From NCBI GenBank assembly GCA_041649015.1, contig JBAZNU010000002.1, forward strand, positions 62,001-126,000: a stretch of DNA of 64,000 nt. Direction: 5' to 3'. Origin of the DNA: Ignavibacteria bacterium. GTDB lineage: Bacteria > Bacteroidota > Ignavibacteria > Tepidaquicellales > Tepidaquicellaceae. The notes below the pieces were generated by a model. The model worked only from the letters and a program-made list of their open reading frames with translations, searched no databases and was not told the origin of the DNA. Of this stretch, positions 26,387 through 36,234 are shown in pieces. The translations under genes were made by a program, and so were the position numbers. Position 1 is the stretch's first letter. The number at the start of each line of letters is the position of its first letter.

Positions 26387-28045
26387 ATGAGATACATAAA
26401 ATCTATATTAATATTATTAGCAGTAGTATTGTTTACTTCCTGTTCACAATCACCAACAACTGTCTATTATAACGGGAAAATATACTCACTTGATGACAAT
26501 AATTCCCAGTTTGAAGCAATGGCAGTAAGAGAGGGAAAGATAGTTGAAACGGGAACGAGTGCTAATATTAAAGACAAGTATAAATCTGACGAAGCTATTG
26601 ACCTTGCTGGTAAGACGGTTTTACCGGGTTTTATTGATATGGAGGGTTCAATAGTCGAGTTTGCGAAGAATCTCGGATTCATAAACTTTTCTAATGCAAA
26701 ATCTATAGCAGAAGTACAAAAGATAGTAGAAGAAAATGCGAAGAAAAGAAACGACGGAAGCTGGATAGTAGGATATGGTTTGAACGAATTAAATTTTTCT
26801 GAAGAGGATTTAGTATCTATTAATAAAAGCATACTTGACAAAGCCGCACCTAATCATCATGTTTACATAGTTAATATAACGGGTGATATGGTATGGGCGA
26901 ACAGCAAACTTTTGCAATTTCTACAGATAACAAATTTAACACCAAATCCGAGGGACGGTGAGATAGAGAAGAATGAAAAGGGCGAGATTACAGGATTACT
27001 TTTTGATTCTGCGGTAAATATAGTTAAGGAAAAATCTCCGGAAATATCAAAAGATGACCTGAGCAATTTACTTCAGACTGCGACGAAGGAAGTCACAAAA
27101 TACGGGATAACAGAAATACACGACAGGACAATAAACAGCAGTTCGATAGACATATTCAGACAGCTAATTGACAGCAACAAATTTTATGTAAAAGTTTATG
27201 GTGTATTAAGTGTAGGAGATGATACATTTGAGGAATATTTAAAGAGGGGAATACTCGTTGATTATAAGGATATGTTAACTGTACGTTCTGTTTCTATTGA
27301 TTATGACGGTGCTCTAAACCTACAGGCAGCGTCAATGAAAGATTCTTACAAAGAGCAAATCAGAAGCACTTTCCAATATGCCACAGACGAAGAAGTTGAG
27401 AGCAATTTCCGTAAAGCAATTGAGAAGGAGTTTCAGTTTTGTATCAAGACTGTCGGAGATAAGGCAGTTCACAATAACCTTAATATTATTGAAAAAGTCC
27501 TGAATGAGAAAAAGCCAAAAGGTACGAGGACTATACTTGAATATACGGAATTTGTACAGCCGTCAGATATAAGCAGGTTTGGTACGCTTGATGTAATACC
27601 ATCAATAAGACCGGAAGTAACTATTGATAACCTTGTAACGATAGGAGAATACCTGCCAGAATCTAATGGATACAATCTCGGGATGTGGAATTCGTTACTG
27701 CAAAGTTCTAAATACATAACAGCGGGCACGAATTTCCCTTACAGCGCTTATATAAGCCCGATTGCGCTTATACACTTACTTGTGAACAGGCAACCACTTG
27801 ATACTACATTAAGCAGCATTCCAAATATGAATCAGAAACTTTCCGTACTTGAAGCTATAAAGTCTTTCACTGTTTATGCGGCGTATGCAGGTTTTGAAGA
27901 AAAGACAAAAGGCTCATTACAGAAGGAAAAATACGCGGATTTTGTAGTGCTTTCAGAAGATATATTTACGATAGACCCGAAGAAGATAAAAGACATACAA
28001 GTACTAAGAACTGTTATTAACGGAAAAACAGTTTTCAACAAATAA
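26387..28045 (+). CDS. Amidohydrolase-fold lipoprotein (YtcJ-like) lacking catalytic residues
   Basis: 552 residues. The N-terminal lipoprotein signal ends in the lipobox LFTSC. The rest aligns with YtcJ-type amidohydrolases throughout (VYYNGKIYSLDD, GKTVLPGFID, YGITEIHD, LPESNGYNLGMWN, KGSLQKEKYADFVVLSED). The metal-binding positions differ: the HxH after PGFID is replaced by Glu86 and Ser88 in PGFIDMEGS, the HAIGD box reads CIKTVGD, the IEHAQ box reads LEYTE, QPTH reads RPEV, and the late SDxP Asp reads TNFP. The frame is intact over 1.66 kb, so it is a maintained gene, but hydrolase activity is unlikely. A structural or ligand-binding role in the outer or inner membrane is inferred. Confidence 0.88.
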   Translation: MRYIKSILILLAVVLFTSCSQSPTTVYYNGKIYSLDDNNSQFEAMAVREGKIVETGTSANIKDKYKSDEAIDLAGKTVLPGFIDMEGSIVEFAKNLGFINFSNAKSIAEVQKIVEENAKKRNDGSWIVGYGLNELNFSEEDLVSINKSILDKAAPNHHVYIVNITGDMVWANSKLLQFLQITNLTPNPRDGEIEKNEKGEITGLLFDSAVNIVKEKSPEISKDDLSNLLQTATKEVTKYGITEIHDRTINSSSIDIFRQLIDSNKFYVKVYGVLSVGDDTFEEYLKRGILVDYKDMLTVRSVSIDYDGALNLQAASMKDSYKEQIRSTFQYATDEEVESNFRKAIEKEFQFCIKTVGDKAVHNNLNIIEKVLNEKKPKGTRTILEYTEFVQPSDISRFGTLDVIPSIRPEVTIDNLVTIGEYLPESNGYNLGMWNSLLQSSKYITAGTNFPYSAYISPIALIHLLVNRQPLDTTLSSIPNMNQKLSVLEAIKSFTVYAAYAGFEEKTKGSLQKEKYADFVVLSEDIFTIDPKKIKDIQVLRTVINGKTVFNK

Positions 28046-28046
28046 A

Positions 28047-28919
28047 ATGTCCGAGCCAAAGCTAAAATCTTTGCTTGAGATACTTAATTATTCAACAAGT
28101 TATTTAAAGGAAAAGAATATAGAAAATCCGAGGCTGAATGTGGAACTGATGATTGCAGATATAATGAAATGCAAAAGGCTGCAACTATATCTTGATTATG
28201 AGAAACCATTAACGACGGACGAAAAGGAAAAACTTAAAGGATATTTAAGACGTAGAGTGAGCAGAGAACCGCTACAATATATATTAGGAAGAACAAATTT
28301 CTTTGGGTATGAAATACTATTAAATGAACACGTACTTATTCCGAGGCAGGAGACAGAAGTGCTTGTTGAAAAAATACTTAATGATGTATATGCATCGGGC
28401 AAGAAAAATGTGAAAATATTCGAATTGGGGGTTGGATCGGGCTGCATAGCAGTTGCAATAATCTCGGAACTTGGAAAGCGAGGAATAGAGTGCATTTACC
28501 ATGGAATAGACATTTCAGAAGAGGGAATATCTATGGCTAAGAAGAATCTTGATATAAATAATTGTAAGAATAACAGATTAGAGATAGAAGATTTTTTAGA
28601 TGAGGGTTATGAAATTAAAGAGGAATACGATTATGTTGTGTCAAATCCACCTTATGTACCGATTGATGATTATAAGAAACTAATGTCCGAAGTGAACAAG
28701 TATGAGCCTGCTTATGCGGTGACAGATTTTGGAGACGGGACAAAATTCTACCGAAAGCTTTTCAAAATGTATAAGGTAAGAAGGTTAAATTACTTTCTGG
28801 AAATTGCTTTTGATGCAACGGATAAACTTGAAAAAATATTATCAGAGGAAGGAATTAGTTATTACAATTTTGAAAAGGATTACAGTAATAATAACAGAGT
28901 TTTAATAATACGGGAATGA
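28047..28919 (+). CDS. prmC: Peptide chain release factor N5-glutamine methyltransferase
   Basis: 290 residues. The N-terminal helical domain (RRVSREPLQYILGRTNFFG) is followed by the SAM-binding motif FELGVGSGCIAVAI and the catalytic NPPY in VVSNPPYVP. PrmC methylates the Gln of the GGQ motif of release factors. The start is ATG, two bases after the stop of the preceding gene. The stop overlaps the ATG of dtd (ATGA), so these genes form one operon with the two that follow. Confidence 0.96.
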   Translation: MSEPKLKSLLEILNYSTSYLKEKNIENPRLNVELMIADIMKCKRLQLYLDYEKPLTTDEKEKLKGYLRRRVSREPLQYILGRTNFFGYEILLNEHVLIPRQETEVLVEKILNDVYASGKKNVKIFELGVGSGCIAVAIISELGKRGIECIYHGIDISEEGISMAKKNLDINNCKNNRLEIEDFLDEGYEIKEEYDYVVSNPPYVPIDDYKKLMSEVNKYEPAYAVTDFGDGTKFYRKLFKMYKVRRLNYFLEIAFDATDKLEKILSEEGISYYNFEKDYSNNNRVLIIRE

Positions 28920-29362
28920 TTGCAGTAGTACAAAGATGCATAGAGTCTTCAGTCGAAATAGAAGGCAAAGAGTATAACAGAATAGGAAAAGGTCTGATGG
29001 TCCTGCTTGGAATCAAAAAAGGTGATACGGATGTAAATATACAAAAGCTTTCACAGAAAATACTTGATTTAAGGATATTTGATGATGAGAAAGGTGTAAT
29101 GAATTTAAGCATTAAGGATACCGGTGGTGAACTTCTTATAATATCACAATTTACACTTTGTGCAGACAATAATAAAAGCGGAAACAGACCGAGTTATACA
29201 ATGGCGGAGGATCCTGAAAAGTCAAAACCGATGTACGATAAATTCTTAAAATATATAAGCGGGCAATATTATTCAGAAAGGGTTAAGGGTGGTATATTCG
29301 GTGCTGATATGAAAGTAAGATTAACGAATGACGGTCCTGTAACAATAATTCTGGAAAGATGA
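28916..29362 (+). CDS. dtd: D-aminoacyl-tRNA deacylase
   Basis: 148 residues, the normal length. The start MIAVVQRC, the SQFTLCAD box and GNRPSYTMA (position of the usual G-RPSF) are present, and the late NDGPVTIILE box reads as in the family. DTD removes D-amino acids and glycine wrongly attached to tRNA. It overlaps prmC by four bases and the next gene by four bases. Confidence 0.97.
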   Translation: MIAVVQRCIESSVEIEGKEYNRIGKGLMVLLGIKKGDTDVNIQKLSQKILDLRIFDDEKGVMNLSIKDTGGELLIISQFTLCADNNKSGNRPSYTMAEDPEKSKPMYDKFLKYISGQYYSERVKGGIFGADMKVRLTNDGPVTIILER

Positions 29363-30219
29363 AAATAACAATAATAGGTGCGGGGAGAGTCGGGTCTGCA
29401 TTCGCGATTGAGTTATTTAATAGAGGTTACAAAATACAAGCGGTAATAGATAAGTCAAAAGCAAAAGCGAGCAGGTTAGCAAAATTTGTTTATTGCAAGA
29501 CATCTACAGATGAGTTAACACAGGAAATAGCGGAGAATTCGGATATAATACTACTCGCTATTAAGGATGACGATTTATTGACGTACTACAGAGAAGTAAA
29601 GCATATTGATTTCAGGAAAAGAGTTTTAGTACATTCAAGCGGAGTGTTAACATCTGAGTTATTTAAAAAATACAATGCTTACAAAAGAGATTGCGCATCG
29701 TTACATCCTGCTCAAACATTTCCAAAAGTATCCATCAAGAATAATCATTATCTTAAAGGAATATATTTTGGGATAGAAGGAGGTGATAGAGCATTAAGTA
29801 TATTAAAAAATTTAACAAAGAAGCTCGGCTCGAATAATATCATATTGAAGAAAAACAATAAATCCATGTACCATCTTGGATGCGTAATCTCATCAAATTT
29901 TTTGATAGCTAATTTTTATATACTAAAAGAATTTTCGAGTGCATTAGGGATTAGCGAGAAAAGATTTTTTAATGTATTGAAACCGTTATATTTACGAACA
30001 GCGCAAAACCTTCATGAGCAGGGGGTATTAGGAAGTTTGACCGGACCTATAGTAAGGGAAGACGTCATTACGATTAAGGCGCATTTAAAATTATTGCATA
30101 GAAAATATCCGAAATTTGTGGAATATTACAGGACAGCGAGCAAAATATTAGCTGAAGTGTCAACGAGGCAAAACAAAAATTTCAATAAGAAGTTGTTATC
30201 AGAAATACTTAATGAATGA
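29359..30219 (+). CDS. Rossmann-like and DUF2520 domain protein
   Basis: 286 residues. The N-terminal dinucleotide-binding motif IGAGRVGSAFA is followed by SDIILLAIKDDDL, the family motif CASLHPAQTFP, and a DUF2520 helical domain (GSLTGPIVREDVITIKAHLKL). Related proteins resemble NADP-dependent oxidoreductases of the F420/ketopantoate reductase type. The substrate is not known. The ATG overlaps the dtd stop as ATGA. Confidence 0.93.
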   Translation: MKITIIGAGRVGSAFAIELFNRGYKIQAVIDKSKAKASRLAKFVYCKTSTDELTQEIAENSDIILLAIKDDDLLTYYREVKHIDFRKRVLVHSSGVLTSELFKKYNAYKRDCASLHPAQTFPKVSIKNNHYLKGIYFGIEGGDRALSILKNLTKKLGSNNIILKKNNKSMYHLGCVISSNFLIANFYILKEFSSALGISEKRFFNVLKPLYLRTAQNLHEQGVLGSLTGPIVREDVITIKAHLKLLHRKYPKFVEYYRTASKILAEVSTRQNKNFNKKLLSEILNE

Positions 30220-30848
30220 AAAAGTTAATTTTAATATATATAATATTTTTTATGAGTTCTGCTCTTTATTCACAGGATGAACGAGGAGAGCAGCAGATAG
30301 ACACAACAAATAAGAAAAAAGTTTATGTATCGTCAAATGCAAAACCGTCGGGTATTTTTATAGCTCCTACATTGGGATTTGATTTTCCACTTGATGAATT
30401 TGCTAGCAATTCAAAGTATTCGATCTCATACGGGGCGAAACTTGAATTCGCATCACTGTCAATTTATCCTATTGTTGTATTCGGGCAATTCCAGTTTCAG
30501 AACCATCCTGGCAGTGATGCATTTAAGACGGAGAATCTATTAAACTCCTCAGAAACAAAGATAACATCATTTGGAGGGGGAGTTTATGTGCTTCTTAATA
30601 AGTACCTTAAATCAAATTTTACAATGCCATTTCTTGTAGCTGACGTAAAACTTTATAACGTTAAAAGAATAATTTCACCTGAAAAAGAAATTGAAGGTAT
30701 AAAGTGGACTGATTCAAAAGTGGTATTTTCGGCAGGATTAGGTTTTACACTTTATATTTTCGATATAATAACAGCGTATAACTTTGCCCAAGAATACTCT
30801 TCATTGTCAGTGAAAACACAATTCAGAATACCAGTGATAAAATTTTAA
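30216..30848 (+). CDS. Predicted outer-membrane beta-barrel protein
   Basis: 210 residues. A signal peptide (LILIYIIFFMSSALYSQ) is followed by a Lys/Thr-rich linker and alternating hydrophobic strands (IYPIVVFGQFQF, VFSAGLGFTLYIFD). It ends in FRIPVIKF, a terminal Phe as in barrel proteins. No family was recognised. It is the last gene of prmC-dtd-DUF2520 (four-base overlap) and overlaps the convergent GT2 gene by four bases. Confidence 0.7.
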   Translation: MKKLILIYIIFFMSSALYSQDERGEQQIDTTNKKKVYVSSNAKPSGIFIAPTLGFDFPLDEFASNSKYSISYGAKLEFASLSIYPIVVFGQFQFQNHPGSDAFKTENLLNSSETKITSFGGGVYVLLNKYLKSNFTMPFLVADVKLYNVKRIISPEKEIEGIKWTDSKVVFSAGLGFTLYIFDIITAYNFAQEYSSLSVKTQFRIPVIKF

Positions 30849-31948
30849 TGTTTCCTCTCCTTCCAGATAATTTTATATCCGAACAGAAAAGTAAAAGGAA
30901 GCAGCAGTCCATAAATTGCAAAGTAAATTTGAAATAATGGAAAATATAAAATTAAGTTTTCATAATTAAATTTTCTGTAAACAGGAATCATAATTAACAA
31001 TTCAGATATCATCTTTATCACTATAAACACAAGATAGGTCAGAGGGGAGATAAACAGAAGACCAAAAACAAGAACAATATTTGAAGCATAAAGCATAAAT
31101 CCGAGCAAATAACCGAGTGAGTTAATACCAATCCCACCTCTAAACCATCTTTTTTTCTGTCTATAAAGTTCTTTAAAATCAGCGCAGGGCAATGTATTGA
31201 CCAAACAGTTGGGATTAATCGGGTAAAAAACCTTAAATCTTTTATCTGATATAATCTTTCTTAGCAAGGCAAGGTCTTCAGTAACAGAGAATTTAAGTTT
31301 TTCGTAACCACCGATAGAATTATACGCCTCAGCGGATACAGAAAGATTATTTCCGATGCAGCTTAATTCCGCACTAATACCAGAACTTGCAGAAGCGAGG
31401 GATTGAAGGTAAATCCAATCGAGTGACTGAAGCTTGGAGAACAAACCTTTTGAGTAATCAATCTTAGTAAATCCGCAGAGCAAACCTATATTATCGTGAT
31501 AATATCTTGCAGATTCTATGAGCCAGTTTTTATTTACTGTACAGTCAGCATCGGTCATCATTAAAATTTCGCCTTTGGATTTCGAAATACCGTATGACAA
31601 TGCTTTTACTTTACCTGTGAGTATCGAATCGGGTGCATCGATAGTATCAAGTATAATAAATTCTTTACGATATTCGGTACATTGATGCATAATATTTTTT
31701 GTGGAATCCGATGATTTATCATTGACGAGTATTACTTCATATTTATCTTCAGGATAGACGATATTTTTCAAGGAATTAATACAGACTTCAATATTATTTT
31801 CTTCGTTTCGTGCAGCAACAATTACTGAAATAAAAGGAAAACGGTCTGAGGAATTTTGTTTAATTCCATCAGACCGCTTTAAACCGAAATATAATAATAA
31901 GTGTAATGAGAAATATACAGCAATAATTATGAGTACTGCAATATCCAT
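30845..31948 (-). CDS. Membrane glycosyltransferase family 2
   Basis: 367 residues. One N-terminal membrane segment is followed by a GT2 catalytic domain with FISVIVAARNEENN, the metal-binding MTDADCTV, and the RQKKRWFRGG motif typical of processive or cellulose-synthase-like GT2 enzymes. Three membrane segments follow at the C-terminus. The sugar donor cannot be told. It is the last gene after porU-porV-M6, starting six bases after the M6 stop. A role in making the surface glycan to which T9SS cargos are attached is possible but is inference. Confidence 0.9.
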   Translation of the reverse strand: MDIAVLIIIAVYFSLHLLLYFGLKRSDGIKQNSSDRFPFISVIVAARNEENNIEVCINSLKNIVYPEDKYEVILVNDKSSDSTKNIMHQCTEYRKEFIILDTIDAPDSILTGKVKALSYGISKSKGEILMMTDADCTVNKNWLIESARYYHDNIGLLCGFTKIDYSKGLFSKLQSLDWIYLQSLASASSGISAELSCIGNNLSVSAEAYNSIGGYEKLKFSVTEDLALLRKIISDKRFKVFYPINPNCLVNTLPCADFKELYRQKKRWFRGGIGINSLGYLLGFMLYASNIVLVFGLLFISPLTYLVFIVIKMISELLIMIPVYRKFNYENLILYFPLFQIYFAIYGLLLPFTFLFGYKIIWKERKH

Positions 31949-31954
31949 CCGGTA

Positions 31955-34900
31955 CTATTTTACGACAGCAATCTTAATGACTTTTGTCTCTTTACTACCA
32001 TCAATAACTGCTTCTACAACGCCGTAATAGATACCGCTTTGTACTTTTGAAACATCCCAAATTACTTCATTATCGTTATTCGAAAAAGTAGTTCCTGTCA
32101 GAGTTGTGACAAGCTCACCAGCAAGGTCCAGAATCTTAATGTTAACAGAAGAAGCATTTCCATTTATATAATATCTTACAAACGTTTTAGATACATAAAC
32201 CGGATTAGGCCAGTTATAAACTCTATCCGAAGGAAGTTTATCGGAATAGGTAACTGCTGATTGAACTCCCTTGAAATTATTGTTTGAGAAATGATTATCT
32301 CTCAGGTAATTTTTCCAAAGTACATTTTCCGCTTTATATCTCTTATCAGTCCGGAATAAATACACGTAACCATCTCCTGCTACGAGTCCGATTGCAAGAG
32401 TATCATTATAATTAAAGATTGCAGGAGTAGAGTAGTTATTAGGACCAGCTTTTACAGGAAAACCACTAACTGATTTTCCATTAATTCCGATACAGTTTAA
32501 ATCACCAGACTGTGTTGAAAGCAGAACATCAAAAATACCGTCATCATTCACATCAGCAACGGATATTCCGGAAAGTATTGCAGATTCAACTTTCAGTGGA
32601 AAATTATCAAGGAGAACACCGTTTGAGTTTACTGCATAAAGCAAATTATTACTTGTAAATAAAATTTCCTGTTTGCCGTCCTTATTAACATCAGCACTTA
32701 TGATATTCTTTATAACAGAACTGTATTCCAAATTTATTTTATTACCATTTATCCAGAGTTCATTGTTACTGTAGAGCGTAATATAATCCGAGGAGTTTGA
32801 TGAAATGAAATTGCCCGATATAGTGTTCAGTTGGGGATTTATACTAGTTCTGTAGTTAATAGAATTATCGCGCGAAAATTTATTAACCTGTTCTCTAATA
32901 ACTGTATCCTTCGGAATAAGCTGATTAATGTTAAGAAGCTTTTCATAAACGAAACCATTGTTGAAGCCGAGAACAACTTTAGATGAATCTAAGACAAGGG
33001 GAGGTGCAGAAACTATGTAGTTTAAGCTGATGATAGAAGTATCAGTAATACCTGAAGAGTTGACTTTAAAAAATCCAATTCCGGAATTAGTAGTATTACT
33101 TTGAAGAGCAATTAACCTATAATCATTAGTATAACCAAAAAAGCCTGATGTTACGGGGAAAGATCCAAAACCATTGAACAGGAGACCACTTGAATTAGCA
33201 AGTCCATCACCGTTATTTTTATACGCGTAAATATTTATTCCATTATTAACGAACAATTCCTCTTTACCATCATTGTTTATGTCAATAGGAATGACCTGTG
33301 AAAACTCATTATTAATGCTGCCACCGATATATTTTGGAAATCCGGGAACCGGTGAAAGCTGAGTACTACCTACTTTCACTTTGAATTTCATAACGTTAGA
33401 AATCGTGTCAAAATCAGTAATATAAATGTTATTATTAGCAAGTGTGTAACTTAGTGAATTTGGTATAGAAGTTGGAGTAAATTCATTTTTGTATATTGTT
33501 GAAGGAACGTAGTGTTTACCATTATACCAGAAATCAACAAACGAGCCATCTCCTGTTACAGCACCAAAAGGTGTATTGAAAGTAACACCGATATCCTGCG
33601 ATCCTTTAGCTTCTTCGAGGTCTACACCTTTATGCTCAATATTGTTATTTATAGTGTTTGATGCAAAATTCGATTCAATGACACTCTCGTCAATTTGCCA
33701 GATAAGAATACCGCCACTAAAATTGGAAGTATCAGAAATATCCCCAGGAAGACTCCAGTCAAGGTAAGATACATCAGTCAGGTTTCCATTGATTTTATAA
33801 ATATCATAATTGATGAAACCATCAACATCTTTAATGAAAAGTAATGAGTCTTTAAACGCTCTATTTCTTGTGTAAACTGTTTGTCCTGTGTTGTACGGAT
33901 TTCTATTCCGATTTTCAAGGAGAAAATATTCCTTACTGTTAATTAAAATTTTAAAAATTGTAGAGTCCTGCTGCACAGGGATTGAGGATGTTTTTAGATT
34001 ATAAAAATTATCACCAGAAGATATTACTACTGGTTGTATCCAACCAAGGTATATTTTTTCCCATGCTGACGGTTCGGGAGGGAAAATACCGTTGAAACTA
34101 AAAAGTGACTGACCGTCCATTAGACCAAAACGGCCGATACCAGTCTTTCCAGTTTTCGTATTGAAAAGGTCCGGAAGCCCGAGATAGCTACCGACACTAC
34201 CGACGAGAATGCCGTTTATACCGAGTTGAAGAAGGAAATCGCCGCTTGTTAAATTCAACATTCTCAGCTCCGTAGAAGGAATAATCATTGAATTATTTAT
34301 GACAAATCCTTCCTGAGTTACAAAACCGTTATAACTCTGACCGTAAATATCTTTCAATGTTTTAAGTCCCAGATAAACTGAAGGGATGTCGTAAGGTGTG
34401 GGATCGAAACCGAAAATTGATGATAAATCAATATCTCTCCCCACGCCTGCATGAAAGAGTACGAATGCAGTTTTATTCGGGTCATAAACAGAAAAGTCTA
34501 TATAATTATCAGCAATTATCCATGCATCCTTGAATAATTCACCGAGTTTCAGATTTGATTCATTCTTTTGAGGTGAATATTCTTTCATAACTTTAGGCAA
34601 AGTAATTACGTTACCATAAATTTCATATGTAATATTCAATTTTCCTTTTGAAGATTTTGCAAAGTAATTCTTAACAAAAAGGAGATGATCGGCAAAATAT
34701 GCGCTATCGTAAGGAGGTGAATCAATAACAGTATCTCTTTGAAATGAAGGATCATAATATTTATTAGATAAATCAAATTTGCCATTTCCTGTTGATAAAG
34801 GGTCGGAATCAGTTTGAAAATCAACAAGAATAGCAACAATCTTTAGCGAATCAGAGAATTTAATATAGGGTTTGGGAGAATATCCATTATTATTGGTTAA

Positions 34901-35002
34901 TGTATGAGCCAGTCTTAAATTGCTTTTAGGAATGTTTTTCTGTGCATATAATGAGCATGTAAAAATTATAGTAAATACTAATGCGAAAGAGATTTTTTTC
35001 AT
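31955..35002 (-). CDS. T9SS-exported M6-peptidase-like protein with a degenerate active site and FG-GAP repeats
   Basis: 1015 residues. A signal peptide ends at LYAQ. The M6 protease-like domain (about 45-520) has VAILVDFQTD and GLMDGQSLFSF, but the zinc HExxH site reads GSVGS (268-272) just before YLGLPDLF. Hydrolysis is therefore unlikely. Three FG-GAP/VCBS-type calcium boxes follow (DINNDGKEEL, DVNKDGKQEI, DVNDDGIFDV). The last 80 residues are a T9SS sorting domain starting VYNWPNP and ending KVIKIAVVK. It follows porU and porV in one operon, 88 bases after porV with a hairpin between, so it is probably a partner or principal cargo of these sorting proteins. Confidence 0.88.
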   Translation of the reverse strand: MKKISFALVFTIIFTCSLYAQKNIPKSNLRLAHTLTNNNGYSPKPYIKFSDSLKIVAILVDFQTDSDPLSTGNGKFDLSNKYYDPSFQRDTVIDSPPYDSAYFADHLLFVKNYFAKSSKGKLNITYEIYGNVITLPKVMKEYSPQKNESNLKLGELFKDAWIIADNYIDFSVYDPNKTAFVLFHAGVGRDIDLSSIFGFDPTPYDIPSVYLGLKTLKDIYGQSYNGFVTQEGFVINNSMIIPSTELRMLNLTSGDFLLQLGINGILVGSVGSYLGLPDLFNTKTGKTGIGRFGLMDGQSLFSFNGIFPPEPSAWEKIYLGWIQPVVISSGDNFYNLKTSSIPVQQDSTIFKILINSKEYFLLENRNRNPYNTGQTVYTRNRAFKDSLLFIKDVDGFINYDIYKINGNLTDVSYLDWSLPGDISDTSNFSGGILIWQIDESVIESNFASNTINNNIEHKGVDLEEAKGSQDIGVTFNTPFGAVTGDGSFVDFWYNGKHYVPSTIYKNEFTPTSIPNSLSYTLANNNIYITDFDTISNVMKFKVKVGSTQLSPVPGFPKYIGGSINNEFSQVIPIDINNDGKEELFVNNGINIYAYKNNGDGLANSSGLLFNGFGSFPVTSGFFGYTNDYRLIALQSNTTNSGIGFFKVNSSGITDTSIISLNYIVSAPPLVLDSSKVVLGFNNGFVYEKLLNINQLIPKDTVIREQVNKFSRDNSINYRTSINPQLNTISGNFISSNSSDYITLYSNNELWINGNKINLEYSSVIKNIISADVNKDGKQEILFTSNNLLYAVNSNGVLLDNFPLKVESAILSGISVADVNDDGIFDVLLSTQSGDLNCIGINGKSVSGFPVKAGPNNYSTPAIFNYNDTLAIGLVAGDGYVYLFRTDKRYKAENVLWKNYLRDNHFSNNNFKGVQSAVTYSDKLPSDRVYNWPNPVYVSKTFVRYYINGNASSVNIKILDLAGELVTTLTGTTFSNNDNEVIWDVSKVQSGIYYGVVEAVIDGSKETKVIKIAVVK

Positions 35003-35029
35003 TTGAATTATAAAATATTAATAAATTTA

Positions 35030-35060
35030 AAAGGCATATATCTTTTAAATATATGCCTTT
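35030..35060 (-). terminator. Hairpin between porV and the M6-like gene
   Basis: A perfect 12-base stem (35030-35041 with 35049-35060) has a seven-base loop. The following minus-strand sequence is only moderately T-rich. It may end part of the porU-porV transcripts or protect the 3' end rather than separate the genes fully. Confidence 0.55.
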
Positions 35061-35090
35061 CATAAGCTTTTAAAAAGGGATTAAGCATTA

Positions 35091-36206
35091 TTAAAATGCT
35101 ACAATCAATCCGAATCTAAGGGTGTTTGCAAGCGGATGATTATCTTCAGTACCTGTAATATAACTGAAGTCAAATCCATATAGAGAGTATCTTAGTCCTG
35201 CACCGAGGGTCATAAACCTTCTGTTACCGTTTGAAGGATCTTCGTAGAAATAACCAGCTCTAAGAGCGATGAGTTTTGGGTTTCCATACCAGTACTCAGC
35301 TCCTACAGATGTCTGGAATGAAGAAGCAATCCCTTCTATTCCACCTTTCCATGAAGTAAAAAAAGCTTTATAGAATGGATCAACTGTCCCATCAGCATTT
35401 CTGTTAACAAGAAGTTTGGCAAAATCGGCAGTAATATACAGCTCGTTACCTTCATTTTTAAGAAGTGTGTAAGCCACACCAAACCTCAACTGAGTAGGTA
35501 ACGGGTCTGCCTGAGAAGCATCAACGTAAGATATTTTCGGTCCCATGTTAGAAAGATTAACACCGAATGAAAACTTATCTTTGAGGAATTTTGGACCTCT
35601 ATCCATTTTGTAAAGCATAGAAAGGTCAAAACTCGTTGTGAAAGCAGTACCTGTACCCTTTTCATTTCCGACAGTAACATCGTTTGGTGACAATCTACTA
35701 TAAATAAGTCTTGCAACTACGCCAAGTCCAATAGGTTTGCTAATTTTAGTAGCATAACCGAGTGCGAATGCAAATTCGTAGGCTTTATAATCTTTACCTG
35801 TGAGATTTCCGAATTCATCAGTCGTAATAACATCACCGATATTAAGGTACGTCAAACTAGCGCCTACAGTACCATTGATTGATTTTACATACTGGCGTGC
35901 AGCAAGGTAGTCATAGAACAAGTCAGAAAGTCCTAATCCGGGCAGCCATGGTGAATGTGTGAAGTTGATTTCGGTACCTGTTTGCTGAAAAGCCAGGCCA
36001 GAAGCATTCCAGTGCATAGCGGTAGCATCATCGGCAAAAGCCGTACCTGTTTCACCCATACCCGACATTCTTGAGTTTGGTCCGATTAATAGAAAAGGGA
36101 CACCAGTTGAAATAGTGTTTTGTGCATAAGTCGTATCAAAATAGAAAAAAGCAACAATTGCTAATACTAATCCGATCAATGACTTAACTTTCAAATTACT
36201 TAACAT
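35091..36206 (-). CDS. porV: PorV/PorQ family outer-membrane protein (T9SS component)
   Basis: 371 residues. A signal peptide (LVLAIVAFFYFDTTYAQ) is followed by the family N-terminal box RMSGMGETGTAFADDATAMH, WNASGLA. A barrel follows, ending FGLIVAF with terminal Phe. In Porphyromonas, PorV carries cargo from the translocon to the PorU sortase. The neighbouring porU gene lies 28 bases upstream in the same direction, which supports PorV rather than PorQ. The gene symbol is a family-level assignment. Confidence 0.85.
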   Translation of the reverse strand: MLSNLKVKSLIGLVLAIVAFFYFDTTYAQNTISTGVPFLLIGPNSRMSGMGETGTAFADDATAMHWNASGLAFQQTGTEINFTHSPWLPGLGLSDLFYDYLAARQYVKSINGTVGASLTYLNIGDVITTDEFGNLTGKDYKAYEFAFALGYATKISKPIGLGVVARLIYSRLSPNDVTVGNEKGTGTAFTTSFDLSMLYKMDRGPKFLKDKFSFGVNLSNMGPKISYVDASQADPLPTQLRFGVAYTLLKNEGNELYITADFAKLLVNRNADGTVDPFYKAFFTSWKGGIEGIASSFQTSVGAEYWYGNPKLIALRAGYFYEDPSNGNRRFMTLGAGLRYSLYGFDFSYITGTEDNHPLANTLRFGLIVAF

Positions 36207-36234
36207 TTTACCTCCGTTAAATATTATATTTATA

